Positions 46,631 to 58,187 of a stretch of 64,000 bases of DNA are shown one piece after another. The notes beneath the pieces were generated by a model. That model did not search any database, had not been told where the DNA came from, and saw only the letters and a list, made by a program, of their open reading frames with translations. A program made the translations under genes and the position numbers. The stretch spans positions 1 to 64,000 of the forward strand of contig CAJNDS010000279.1 in the NCBI GenBank assembly GCA_905221605.1. The letters run 5' to 3'. Each line of letters begins with the position of its first letter. Position 1 is the first letter of the stretch. The DNA comes from Symbiodinium natans (taxonomy: Eukaryota > Sar > Dinophyceae > Suessiales > Symbiodiniaceae).

Positions 46631-48156
46631 ATGGCTGAGGCTTCCTTCGCTGCCATCACGAATGCAAATGTAGGCACAGAAGATGAGCCGAATAAGCTTG
46701 GGAAGGCCATAAGCTACGATGGTGACATGAATCATGAAAACAACGCGGACGACGGCCGCGGTGTGGACCTAGAGAGCAGCAGTCTTGACCAGCTGGCCCC
46801 CGGACGAACCAGAGGAAGGCTTTCGCTGGCCAGACTGCTGCAAAGGGCTTCGTCAAAGAGTCGGGCTGTCGCTAGCCTTTCCAGAGCCTCCCGACTGCCC
46901 AGTGAGAGGAGTGTGGGAGACGCTTTGCCCAACAAACCTTGCTGGGCTGTCGCCCTTTACATGTTCTTCTTTCCTTCTTTGGCTATGTTCGTGGTTGGAC
47001 GAGTATTGCCAGGTCAGTGGGTAAGTCGCAATGGAAAGTCGCACCTGAGTTGCCTGGGCCTTGGAAGCATGCTCCTCATGTTCCTCATCCCCTACCTCAC
47101 GGTGGCGACACTGCTCGAGCACATGGCCCAGAGGCAGAACGAGGAGGAGACGTACATCGAGAAGCTCAAAATACCTGAGGTCAAGGAAGTATGGGGAGAT
47201 CCCCCGCCCCTGACGGATCTGTGGAGGCGTCTACGAGTTTACAGGATCTGCGCGCGTGCCCTGCTGAACATCTTCTTGTTCTCCTATGCTCTCGCCTTTC
47301 TGTCAGCGCGAAATCCCGATGAGCCTCTGAATCTGACGAAGCATGTGCTCGCCTGGCTTGAGTTCTTTGGCATCTGGGCCATTACCCTCCTCTTTTTGCT
47401 GAGGCCTGTGGTGGTTGCAAACGCCGCATTTCTAGAGCTGTCTGGCTTCCCACTGCACAGGGCACACATGATCCGAGCCTTAGCCAACTTCTCAGCGCTG
47501 GCGCTGCTGCAACGAGCCAACCCACAGCTGTGCTTTGACAGGATATCACACGCGCGCGCGGCAATGCAGCAGTCCTTCTTGCAGAGGTGGTCTCATCCCT
47601 TTTCGGTGCTGCGCTGGGTGTCGCTGCAATGGTGTGCAAGATCAGCACCACGGCCTTCATTGCAAACTCCTTCTTTTGGGAGTGGGACGCGCTCCAGTGG
47701 CTGACTCTAGCAAGGCTGCTGAACAACATTGCAGGCTTGATACGGATCGATGAGTTGCGGATGGAGACCCGGCGCCTACTTGGCAAGGTGCTTTCCTGTT
47801 TCACAAGAATACGTCGCTGCCAGACCCGACCTCATCCCCAAACAACCCCGTCCAACCTCTCAGAACCAAGTTTGCTTTGACTTAGAGCCTACTCGTTAAG
47901 TACTCCATTTCTATGATTGCTCCCTCAACCCTAAACCCTAAACCCTAAAAGAGGTCATTGGCATTGTAAAAAAACGCTAAACCCTAAACCCTAAACACTA
48001 AACCCTAAACCCTAAACCCTAAACCCTGCAAATTCTCATCCCTGAACAAAGGAGACTGCAGCAAGGCAGTACTGTCATGTCCAGCTTGCAACGGCTACGG
48101 ACAAGCTTGGCCAGAGAATGGACAGGATTTTCCACACGTTCTGCAAAAGGCGTTGA
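46631..48156 (+). CDS. Multi-pass membrane protein, unknown family, about 403 residues
   Basis: The ATG at 46631 opens a 302-codon exon to about 47536. A 50-bp intron (GA at 47537, AG at 47586) shifts to the frame 47587-47787. A GT-AG intron then leads to 48052-48156 (TGA). Lengths are 906, 201 and 105 nt, all phase 0. A polar Ser/Arg-rich N-terminus of about 100 residues precedes about five hydrophobic segments, among them VALYMFFFPSLAMFVVG, LGSMLLMFLIPYL, ALLNIFLFSYALAFL and FFGIWAITLLFLL. The C-terminus is helical and charged (TDKLGQRMDRIF). The first intron could instead be a frameshift at the CG-rich run near 47550. The second intron has CCCTAAA at its 3' end. Family not recognised. Confidence 0.65.
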
Positions 48157-50023
48157 GCCAGGCCTATGGGGCCTACCCTGGGGGTTTCTTCTGGCTATCC
48201 ATGACTTTCCAAGATGTGATGAATCTTGCAAACCACCATAGAGGCCATGTCAGGGGCAGTGAGTAAGCGTGAGGCCTTAGAGGTCCAATCACCGCAAGAC
48301 ACGGAGTAATGGGAGCAACCCGGAACTGGTGGGGCTCCCGTCGGCAAAGAACGTGACCGCGAATGATTGTCTGCCTCTTTCTTAAGGGTCCGTATGTGCT
48401 TTGTTTTCAAAGGTTCAGTTCAAGAGTCCACACTGACGCTTTCCTGAGCACCATGCCAAAGGCATTTGCGCTCGCAAGTCTTTCTTTCGCGCAGCGCTGG
48501 CCATTGATGAGCTGCAGTCGCCTGATCCGACTGCAATAGCTTGGGAACGATTGGCTGCAAGGGGTGCTTCCAGCGGTAAGATGCATTGCAAAAAAGCTGT
48601 AGCCTCACATCTCCGGACTGCCTTGTTACACGGACAGCATTGTGGCCAAAGTCGGATGCACCCTGGGTGGAAGCTGAAAGACACGAGCGCTTTCGGTGCG
48701 CCCGAGGCGAAAAGCCGAGGCCATGTTGAACAAGCCACGAAGGTAACCATTTAACTATTATCATCCCTCTTATCACCTTAAGTTCCCTAGGCTACAGGAC
48801 AACTAAGGAATAGCATCCTAAAGCGCCGAACCTGGTGCCCTCATGGCTTGTTTTTGCGAGGCCGTCGACCTCCGAATAGGAGGGAATCTCGAACAGAGTC
48901 CTGTCATGCACAGCATTGAGTTCCTTAGCAGCACATCGGTTATTTGAGTCTACAGGCCGCAGCTACGGAAAAAAATATCTCAGAGAGGGACCGCACCCAC
49001 ATGTGGTGAGAGTGGATTCTTTGGAGTATTCATGCGATCTTAGGTACGGTCCCGTATGCATTCCGCAAGCCATGGGGGTAAACTGGCAAGGGAAGCCTGG
49101 CAGAATCAGAAGCACCAGGATGTCAGTACCAACATCCACTTGAGAACATAAGCAGTCATGTAATCTGACGGCTGGGCCATCCTCAGCGCAGAGATTCTGA
49201 GCATGTAGCTGCGTCGTTCTGGACGTGTGGTGGTGGTGGTCTTCTCAAGCTGTCGTACGCAAAGTTTCTTTCGGACTGATTCGTGACGATTCTCGCCTCA
49301 GGCTGCAGTGCTCAGGCGCTCTCCGGCCAGGAACTGAATGGGAGTTTCAGCTTGATCTTTCGATTTTCCGGATTGTGGATTTGGGGTGTGTGTTCGCCAA
49401 CTTGTCTTGGGGAGTGCTCTCTGGCTAAGCGTCCAGGGTTTCGTGGATAGGGTTGGTTTGGCATGGTTCGGGTGTAGGAACTCGTTATAGGGACGGGTTA
49501 TGCAGTTATGCGTTGAGACTTTGGATCCCACATGCTCGCTTCTTCAAACACCAACAAACCGCCTTCCGATACCCTCACTGTCCCCCGAAAAACTCGACAC
49601 TCTGAACCCAAAGCTCCAAAATCATCGCCAAACCCAAGAATTCAGCAGAACTGAAACTCAAACCCCTTATGTATAGACCTCACCCGACTAATGAAGGCCA
49701 CAGGGTGGAACCCCCCGCCGCAGTGAAGCAGAGAGGCGCGGCGAGGGAAGGAGGAGCTTTGTCTGGGAGCTTCTGAAGTCGTGGTTCAGGGTTTAGGGTT
49801 TAGGGTTTAGGGTTTAGGGTTTAGGGTTTAGGGTTTAGGGTTTAGGGTTTAGGGTTTAGGGTCTAGTGTTTAGGGTTTAGGGTTTAGGGTTTAGGCTTGC
49901 TGGTTCTGAGAAGATCCTGTTTTGGACCTTTTTTTCCCGGGATGTAGAATGGGGGCATCCAAACCTCTACAAGACCCTGAGTCTCCATCTTTTCGCAAAT
50001 TCCGGAAATTTGAACCCTCCACC

Positions 50024-50110
50024 GGCTGGCTCTTAATGAGGGAATGAGGCCCCCATACATTCCCTTTATAGGACTGACTAGGGTAACTCATTCCCTACTA
50101 AGAGCCAGCC
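50024..50110. mobile_element. 87-bp TIR element, GGCTGGCTCTTA family
   Basis: Ends GGCTGGCTCTTA and TAAGAGCCAGCC are exact inverted repeats; homology continues to GGGAATGAG on both sides. Confidence 0.75.
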
Positions 50111-50501
50111 AGTCAACTCGTATACCCGATAAGCTTCCGGAAGCTGTTCCATACATCGCTCTCAGCCCCAGGCTTCCCGAAGCGCTCTATGCAACCCAAC
50201 GTTTGGGGTTTACGTTTTAGGGTTTAGGGTTTAGGGTTTTAGGGTTTAGGGTTTAGGGTTTAGGGTTATAAGTTTTAGGGTTTAGGGTTTAGGGTTTAGG
50301 GTTATATGTTTTAGGGTTTAGGGTTATAAGTTTTAGGGTTTAGGGTTGAGGGTTTAGGGTTTAGGGTTTAGGGACCTCACGCCGATGAAAGGCGGCCGCT
50401 GGAGGCGGAAGCCCTGGGGCCTGTCCAGCCGTGGCGATGTAGGCGCGGGGAGAGGGGGGGGGGGGGGGGGGGGGGGAAATCCTAAAAATTGTCCCTACTG
50501 G

Positions 50502-50590
50502 CTGGTTCTTAGTAGGACTGAGGTACCCTACATAATCCCCCAAGGCCCATACATAGGGTCCTAAATCCCTCATTGCCGACGAAGAACCAG
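50502..50590. mobile_element. 89-bp TIR element, CTGGTTCTTA family
   Basis: The left end is CTGGTTCTTAGTAGG and the right end AAGAACCAG. The interior GTACCCTACATAATCCCC resembles the 18449 element, so 18449, 50024 and 50502 look related. Confidence 0.7.
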
Positions 50591-51050
50591 GCGACCTGAG
50601 CCTAAGAAATGTTCTTAGCCTGGAGGCCGTGGCGGATGACGATGTTCAGGCCAAGGGGGGCTTGCTCTGGGCTTCTGTGGTGACCTGGTGTGCAGTTGCC
50701 TTAAGGATTATCATGTAAGGATCCGTTTCAAATAGCTTCTACGTTCAGGTTCATGCCTAGATTGCCCAAAATGAATGCTTCCCAAACCTCCCCATGCCTG
50801 GATCTTTGCCGAGTCGTAGCTAGGTAGGACATTGGGACTTTGTGTTTTTTCCCTTTTTGTGCCTAAGAGGATCGTATTGAGGAATACTACTTAAGGGGCT
50901 TTAAGGGCCATCCGAGCTAGTTTGTGTGAGTCCCCACTTGGCTCCTTGTGCATGCGGTGTACATCGATTCTGTGATGCTTCGCGGCTTTGATCTCAAGTC
51001 AGGGCGTATGAAGTCCGTGCGCCCCCTGAAAACAAACCGAACATGTCTTC

Positions 51051-53415
51051 ATGATGGGGCGTTTGCTTCGCTTGCTCCCTGGGCTGTGCCTGGGCCTGCT
51101 CGCTGATGGAACGGCCAAGGCCTGTGTGGATGATGCAGTTTGTGGGAGCACCAGCTGGCTTCAGGAAACGTACACGCTGGGCTCCAGGCTTGCGACAGAG
51201 TCCGAGTCCAAGCAGGCGGGGCCACTGACGGACGAGCTCTATGCAGAAGGCTTCTCAGCCGTGACGGTCCCCATCGGCCCCGGCGTGATCCTGTCGATTG
51301 TCGTCTTCATCCTGCTCCTTACAGCCCACGAAGCCTTTGTGGCTGCTGGGGCAAAGCCCCTGCTGGCAAACCACGAGAAGCCCAACAGCATACCGTTGCA
51401 ATGCACGTTTGCGATATACTGGCTTCTCATGATGGTGAACCTTTCAATGCTTGTGCCGGTGTCTCTGGATTACGCGCTGGCTATGGGACAGTCCGCTACT
51501 GCCAGTGGAGTTTTCCTCAGTGCTCCCACAGTATTCGCACTGCTTGGCTCGATGCTGGGGAAACCCCTCACAAGCGAAGTGAACTGGGACCAGCCGTTCG
51601 CCCGACATTTGTACCTGGGCTGCCAGGGGTTAGCCTTCTCTGGCAACTTGATCCTGGCATTCTTGATGCAAGCGGCCTCCCACTGGAACGATGCGACGAG
51701 GAAGACGTGCTTCTGGTGCTTCCTCCTTGTAAACGGCGCAAACCAGTTCTTTCAGATCCTCCCGAGCATAGGCTTGCAAACCATGTGGAATATCGTCACG
51801 CCCAACAGCCAGAAGACGCTCTGGAGCATGATCACCGTCGCATGTCGGAACTCCGGCTTCATCGTCGGTCCGGTGTGCTTCGCGGCCCTCAGCTTTACTG
51901 TGCGGAGGGGGCGGGACATTTCTCCGATCAGCATGATGGGCTGGTCCTTCGTTGGGCTCGCGATGTTTCAAGCCTTGGTGCCTACCCAGAATGGGCACTT
52001 ATTCCCTGTTTGGGGAGTTTGCAGGCTTTTGGCTTCCTTCAAACCTACGTTATCAGCGTTCAAGAATAAGCAAAACTTCTTTTTCTACAGAACTCTGTGG
52101 CTGAGGTGCTGACGACCGCGTCCCTTTGCTTACCGACGGTGGTCACTCCCGTGGAGGATGGAAAAGCTGCGACGGAGGATCAAGAAGTGGAGCTGAGCCC
52201 GGAGGAACATATGGGGGTTTACGAAAATAGGGGAGCCAATGCACCCCCCAAATAGTAGCATTCCCTCATAATAAGCACGCTAATAAGGTACCCTCGCAAA
52301 CTTTCATATCGTGACATCTCAAGACACCCAGAATGGGGCAGAAGCCTCACGTAGATCTGCTCTAGAAACTTGCTGGCTTACTTCAGCTGGTAGCCCCTGC
52401 GCCCTAAGAACCCAAAAAACCTTACGAAGGGATAATCGCATCGGAGACAACGATAGCAAGAAGTAGCTTTGGGGTTCTTAGCAGTGCTTCGTGATTGACC
52501 CCCGGCAAAGTGCAGGACCTCCAGCCAGAGTCGCGGCAGGACATTGTGAGGAACATCATCGCCTACAGCTATGAGCGGCCCTTCACCGTCGCCGCCATCG
52601 AGGTCTCCACGATGATGCTCTTGGAAGTGCAGTATGGATGGTCGGCGGAGTTCTGCGGGGCTTCCTTCATGTCGGTGGGCGCGGCCACTATGGCCGCAAC
52701 CATCATCTCCACCGTCGTGGTGAGCAGGAAGTGGATCAGAGAATCCTGGCTCTTCCTGGGCTCCACCTTAGTCTCCCTCTCTGGCGTCTTCCTGCTCTTT
52801 GACTGGCCGTTTTATGGGGTTTCGGGGGGTGGGTTCTTGCTCTTAGCTGACTCGTTGGTCTACGCCTTCTCGGGCATCTCCATGGGCATCGCCCAGGGCT
52901 GGGCTACCCGCGCAGCCATGAAGGGCACGACCTACGACATCCAGACCTTCCGGGTGCAGAATCTTTGCAGTGAGCTTAATAATTCTGAGGCACACTTGTT
53001 CTCGTATATTCCGAGCCAATACCCTGAGCCCTACGCACCTAAGAGATGCGCTTCAGGAACATTGCTGGGGTCCAGATCAGCAGGTTCCTGGCCCCCATCT
53101 TCACCCGCTTTGTCCTGGATTTCGGCGGCCGGAACCTCTACGCCCTGGTTCAGCTGATCCTTAGTAACTGAATGATTATGCACTTCACACTTTTTGGGAT
53201 ACGATAGTCCCCTATAGAACGAAAAGTGCACACTTTTTTGGGGATGAGCTCAGCAAGTAAGGGTCATGTGCACCATGGGAGCTTACACGGTTTGGCGCAC
53301 CGTCTCCCTGGTCTGGCAGGGTGCGAGGCACGGCCAGGAAGCCAAGAAGAATGCGAACAACAACGAGCCTACACCGAACACTTGCCAGGGGAAGGAGAGG
53401 GATGAGAGTACTTAG
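51051..53415 (+). CDS. MFS-type transporter, tandem copy 1
   Basis: Predicted 588-residue secondary transporter, likely plasma or organelle membrane. Exons 51051-52007, 52091-52204, 52516-52958, 53057-53155, 53262-53415; phases agree. It starts with a signal-peptide-like stretch (LLRLLPGLCLGLLADG), an extracellular Cys-containing loop, then about six helices in exon 1, a charged central loop in exon 2 and about six helices after it. RFLAPIFTRFVLDFGGRNLY near the C-terminus matches the MFS inter-helix motif (R...D.GGR). Introns 2-4 start with GA. Copy 1 differs from 2 and 3 in its first intron, which starts at 52008, upstream of the homologous site, and ends CTACAG, shortening the loop. Its second intron has gained two inverted-repeat elements. 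Substrate unknown. Confidence 0.75.
52208..52309. mobile_element. 92-bp insertion with CATAT direct repeats
   Basis: Present only in transporter copy 1, in intron 2. CATAT at 52208-52212 and 52305-52309 flanks an insert with weak inverted ends (GGTTTACGA / TCGCAAACT). Copies 2 and 3 lack it. Confidence 0.65.
52404..52481. mobile_element. 78-bp TIR element, AAGAACCC family
   Basis: Ends CTAAGAACCC and GGGTTCTTAG, in intron 2 of copy 1 and absent from copies 2 and 3. Same family as 36261 and 62188. Confidence 0.7.
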
Positions 53416-53972
53416 GACATGAGGGGAAAAGCGTAGAGATCTCTTCCCGTTTCACAGCAGCTTCCGACTCTGACTCAGAGGCCACAAGTGTCCACAGGTC
53501 TTGGAAGGAAGCTGATGGGGCCGGAAAAGAAGCTTGTAAGCAACCCTACGCTGTTTGAGCTTTGAGGTCCCCAGGCTTGGGCTTCACCGTCCCTGGCTCT
53601 GGCAAGTGTAAAGTTCAGTGCAGGGTTTGAGGGAACCCTAAACCCTAAACCCTAAACCCTAAGCCCTAAACCCTAAACCCTAAGCTTTCAGGGTGCAAAA
53701 CCCGTCGAACCATCAGTTGCCTAGCATGGAGGACCCAAGTTGGTGGAAGTCCGATGAGAAGGGCGGCGGCAAGGCAAAACCCTGAGGTGATGCCAGGGTG
53801 CAAGTCTTCGGGGGAGGGGATGAGAAGGGTTTGGGGTTTGGGGTGTAGGGTTTGGGTTTAGGGTTTAGGGTTTAGGGTTTAGGGTTTAGGGTCTCGGGTC
53901 TAGGGTCTAGGGTTTGGGGTTTGGGGTCTAGGGTTTAGGGTTTGGGGTCTAGGGTTTAGGGTTTAGGGTGCA

Positions 53973-54024
<52 letters not shown>

Positions 54025-55195
54025 CCGCGCCTAACGGAGTAATTGCCAATAGCCACGAGAAAAAGCTTGCCTCGGTAGGTCGTCTGCGATCGCCTGGGAA
54101 CTTTGCTGGTTTTGACAACTACAGGAGGCCAACTCAGCATCACTTTTTGCTTCCGTATTTTTGGGGTTTAGGGTTTGGGGTTTAGGGTTTAGGGTTTGGG
54201 GTTTAGGGTTTAGGGTTTAGGGTTTAGGATGATTGTAAGACATGCGAATGCTTCAGGGGGATGCAATGGAGCAGCAAAATGCAAAGTGCAATCCGACACC
54301 ATCGCCATCCCCAGAGCCTCAACAAGTCACTGGCTGCGGACTCCATGCCCTTGGTACATTTGAGCTTCTTGTTCTCGCTCATAGGGTTTAAGCGGGTCTT
54401 GTGTAGAGGTACACCCTAAACCCTAAACCCTAAACCCTAAACCCTAAACCCTAAACCCTGTATTTGCACCGGAGGAATCATGTCACACTGGATAAACAAA
54501 AAGGGAGTAAATCGGGACCCTGGAGCTCACGCTTCGCTCAAAAAAGAAGGGTCAAGAAGGCTTAGGGTTCAGGGTTTAGGGTTTAGGGTTTAGGGTTTAG
54601 GGTTTAGGGTTTAGGGTTTAGGGTTTAGGGTTTAGGGTTTAGGGTTTAGGGATCTCCTGAAATTTTCGAGGCTCGAAACCTTCCACCCCCGGAAGTTGCT
54701 CCGGTGGCCCCCTCACCGAAGCCACAACCCAGCCCCGAGCACCAGAAACCCTAGACCCTCTAGGCCCTAGAACCCTGTGACCCTCAACCCCCTCAACGCG
54801 TCCAAACTCCAAGACCTCACGTCGAGGGCGGCCACTGGGCGAAGAAACCTTCGGCCTCTTCGTCCCGTGGCGATGTAGGCGCGCGGAGAGCGAGGGGAGG
54901 ACCAGGGAGAATGAGATTGGGGAGCATCCTGAAGAAAAGCCCTCCAACCTGAGAACCTTCATTCTACCAAGCTTCCTACTCTGGAGGCCATGGCGGAAAA
55001 CGATGTTCAGGCCAAGGGGATGTTACCGTGCATTCTGGTGCGCGATAGGATCATCATATAAGGACACGTTTTGGGATGCTCGCGCACACGCCCTGTATAT
55101 GCCGGTGCTTTTGATGCTTTGTGGCTGTGATCTCTCAAGTCGAGGGGCACGAAGCCCATATGTGCCCCTGAAAAAAAACCGAACATGTCTTCACG
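53416..55195. other. Spacer between transporter copies 1 and 2
   Basis: CCCTAAA (53637-53690), TTTAGGG variants (53825-53970), poly-C (53977-54021), more TTTAGGG (54165-54230, 54570-54650) and a short CCCTAAA (54415-54457). 54124-54165 and 54650-55195 recur before copy 3, marking the duplication unit. No gene seen. Confidence 0.55.
53977..54021. repeat. Poly-C run of about 43 bases
   Basis: Nearly uninterrupted C followed by CTCCCC, directly after a TTTAGGG block. Confidence 0.9.
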
Positions 55196-57387
55196 ATGAG
55201 GCGTTTGCTCCCCGGGCTGTGCCTGGGCCTGCTCGCTGATGGAAGGGCCGAGGCCTGTGTGGATGATGCAGTTTGTGGGAGTACCAGCTGGCTTCAGGAA
55301 ACGTACACGCTGGGCTCCAGGCTTGCGACAGAGTCCGAGTCCAAGCAGGCGGGGCCACTGACGGACGAGCTCTATGCAGAAGGCTTCTCAGCCGTGACGG
55401 TCCCCATCGGCCCCGGCGTGATCCTGTCGATTGTCGTCTTTATCCTGCTCCTTACAGCCCACGAAGCCTTTGTGGCTGCTGGGGCAAAGCCCCTGCTGGC
55501 AAACCACGAGAAGCCCAACAGCATACCGTTGCAATGCACGTTCGCCATACACTGGCTTCTCCTGATGGTGAACCTTTCAATGCTTGTGCCGGTGTCTCTG
55601 GACTACGCGATGGCCATGGGACACTCTGCTACTGCCAGTGGACTTTTCCTCAGTGCGCCCACAGTGTTCGCACTGCTTGGCACGATGCTGGGGAAACCCC
55701 TCACAAGCGAAGTGAACTGGGACCAGGCATTCGCCCGACGTTTGTACCTCGGCTGCCAGGGGTTAGCCTTTGCTGGCAACTTGATCCTTGCATTCTTGAT
55801 GCAAGCCGCCTCCCACTGGAACGATGCGACGAGGCAAACATGGTTCTGGTGCTTCCTCCTTGTAAACGGCGCAAACCAATTCTTTCAGCTCCTCCCGAGC
55901 GTAGGCTTCCAAACCATGTGGAACATCGTCACACCCAACAGCCAGAAGACGCTCTGGAGCATGACCACCATCGCCTGTCGGAATTCCGGCTTCATCGTAG
56001 GTCCGGTGTGCTTCGCGGCCCTCAGCTTCACGGTGCGGAGGGGGCGGGACATTTCTCCCATCAGCATGATGAGCTGGTCCTTCGTTGGCCTCGCGATGTT
56101 TCAAGCTTTGGCGCCGATGCAGAATTGGGACTTGTTCCCCTGTTCTGGGGTTTGTGTAAGTGTTAGCGACTTTTAGAGTATGTCTACAGGGATCCTTCAA
56201 GCCCACGTTGAGCAATGTTAAGCATAAATGGGGACCCTTTCTCCTTGGCCGCTCGTTGGCCGAGGTGCTGACGACCGCGTCGCTTTGCTTACCGACGGAG
56301 GTCACGCCTCTGGAGGAGGATGGAAAAGCTGCGAAGGAGGATCAAGACATGGAGCTGAGCCCGGAGGCACTACTGTGACATCTCAAGATGACACCCCCCC
56401 CCCCCCCCCCCCAAGAATGGTGCTCCACCCGACAGGCCCTGTAGCCCCAGTCCCTGGTGCTCCCTTGCAGGATCTCCCACCAGAGTCGCGACAGGAGCTT
56501 GTGAAGAACGCCATCGTGTACTCCTGTGAGCGGCCCTTCACCGCCGCCGCGGTCGAGGTCTCCACAATGATGCTCTTGGAAGTGCAATATGGATGGTCGG
56601 CGGAGTTCTGCGGGGCTTCCTTCATGTCGGTCGGCGCGGCTACTCTGGCCTCCACCATCATCTGCACCGTTGCGGTGAGCAGGAAGTGGATCAGAGAATC
56701 CTGGCTCTTCCTGGGCTCCACCTTAGTCTCCCTCTCTGGCGTCTTCCTGCTCTTCGACTGGTCGTTTTACGGGGCTTCTGGGGGTGGGTTCCTGCTCTTA
56801 GCTGACTCGTTGGTCTACGCCTTCTCGGGCGTCTCCATGGGCATCGCCCAGGGCTGGGCTACCCGGGCAACCATGAAGGGCACGAGTTACGACATCCAGA
56901 CTTACCGGGTGCAGAATCTCTTATACAGTGAAAGTAACATTCCCAAATTTTTCCAGATTTGAGAGAGCCAATTCCCGAAGCCCAACGCGCCCAAGAGTGA
57001 ATTCGCAGTCTGTAAGGAGCATCGCTGCAGGCTTGCTCAGCAGGTTCCTAGCCCCCATCTTCACCCGCTTTATCCTGGATTTCGGCGGCCGGAACCTCTA
57101 CGCCCTGGCTCAGGTGATCCTTAGTAGCTGAATGAGAACACTTTGCACTTCTTCGGGATACTCCACCCCCCTATAGAACTCAAATCGTGCACTTTTTTTT
57201 GGGTAGGGGCTTATGAGCTCAGCAAGTAAGGGTCATGTGCACCATGGGATCTTACACGGTTTGGCGCACCGTCTCCCTGGTCTGGCAGGGTGCGAGGCAC
57301 GGCCAGGAGGAATCCAAGAAGAACGCGAACAACAACGAGCCGACACCGAACACTTACCAAGAGAAGGAGAGGAATGAGAGTACTTAG
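55196..57387 (+). CDS. MFS-type transporter, tandem copy 2 (intact)
   Basis: Exons 55196-56155, 56190-56366, 56471-56913, 57017-57115, 57231-57387: 1836 nt, 611 codons plus TAG, all in phase. Intron 1 is only 34 bp (GTAAGT to CTACAG). Intron 2 starts GC and holds a run of about 19 C before CAG. Introns 3 and 4 start GA. The N-terminus lacks four residues (LRLL region) present in copies 1 and 3. Very close to copy 3 in exons and spacer, so these two duplicated more recently than copy 1. The best candidate for the functional member. Confidence 0.78.
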
Positions 57388-58187
57388 GACTTCGGGGCGG
57401 GGCAAGCGTAGAGATCTGCCTCTCCCCGTTTCACAGCAGCTGACGAATCTCACTCAGAGGGCTCCTGCAGAGATGTGGCCCACAAGTGTCCACAGGTCTT
57501 GGAACGAAGCTGATGGGGCCGGAAAAGAAGCTTGTAAGCAACCCTAAGATGTTTGAGCTTTGAGGCCAACTCAGCATCACTTTTTGCTCCCGTATTTTAG
57601 GGTTTAGGGTTTAGGGTTTAGGGTTTAGGGTTTAGGGTTTAGGGTTTAGGGCTCACGCTTCGCTCGAAAGAAGGGTCAAGACAAAGATCTCCTGAAATTT
57701 GAGACCCACTCGAAGCCACAACCCAGCCCCGAGCACCAGAAGCCCTAGACCCTCCAGGCCCTAGAACCCTGTGACCCTCAACCCCCTCAACGAGACCAAA
57801 CTCCAAGACCTCACGTCGTTGAGGGCCACTGGGCGAAGAAACCTTCGGCCTCTTCGTCCCCTGGCGATGTAGGCGCGGAGAGCGAGGGGAGGACCAGGGA
57901 GAATGAGATTGGGGAGCATCCTGAAGAAAAGCCCTCCAACCTTAGAACCTGAATTCTACGAAGTTTCCTACTCTGGAGGCCATGACGGAAAACGATGTTC
58001 AGGCCAAGAGGATGTTACCGTGGATTTTGGTGCGCGCAGTTGGCTATAGGATCATCATATAAGGACACGTTTTGGGGTGCTCGTGCACACGCCCTTTATA
58101 TGCCGGTGCTTTGATGCTTTGTGGCTGTGATCTTTCAAGTCGGGGCACGAAGCCCATGTGCCCCTGAAAAAGACCGAACATGTCTTC
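57388..58187. other. Spacer between transporter copies 2 and 3
   Basis: Closely repeats the spacer before copy 2 but with one short TTTAGGG array (57597-57650) and no poly-C. Likely contains the copy 3 promoter; none is recognisable. Confidence 0.55.

Larger units (their letters stand above)
48157..51050. other. Spacer with weak exon candidates
   Basis: + strand candidates are about 48437-48585 (ALAIDELQSPDPTAIAWERL, GTAAG donor) and about 48955-49006. TTTAGGG arrays lie at 49788-49893 and 50218-50370, the latter with GTTATAAGTTTTAGG insertions. Two TIR elements and a poly-G run (50453-50476) are present. From about 50600 the sequence resembles the upstream region of transporter copies 2 and 3. 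Confidence 0.45.

Noticed and set aside
51140-52069. Second long + frame overlapping transporter exon 1 (also in copies 2 and 3)
   Set aside because: Shifted frame of a GC-rich exon; the membrane-protein frame carries the helices and MFS motif.
55763-56305. 180-codon minus-strand frames opposite transporter copies 2 and 3
   Set aside because: Antisense shadows that span an intron.
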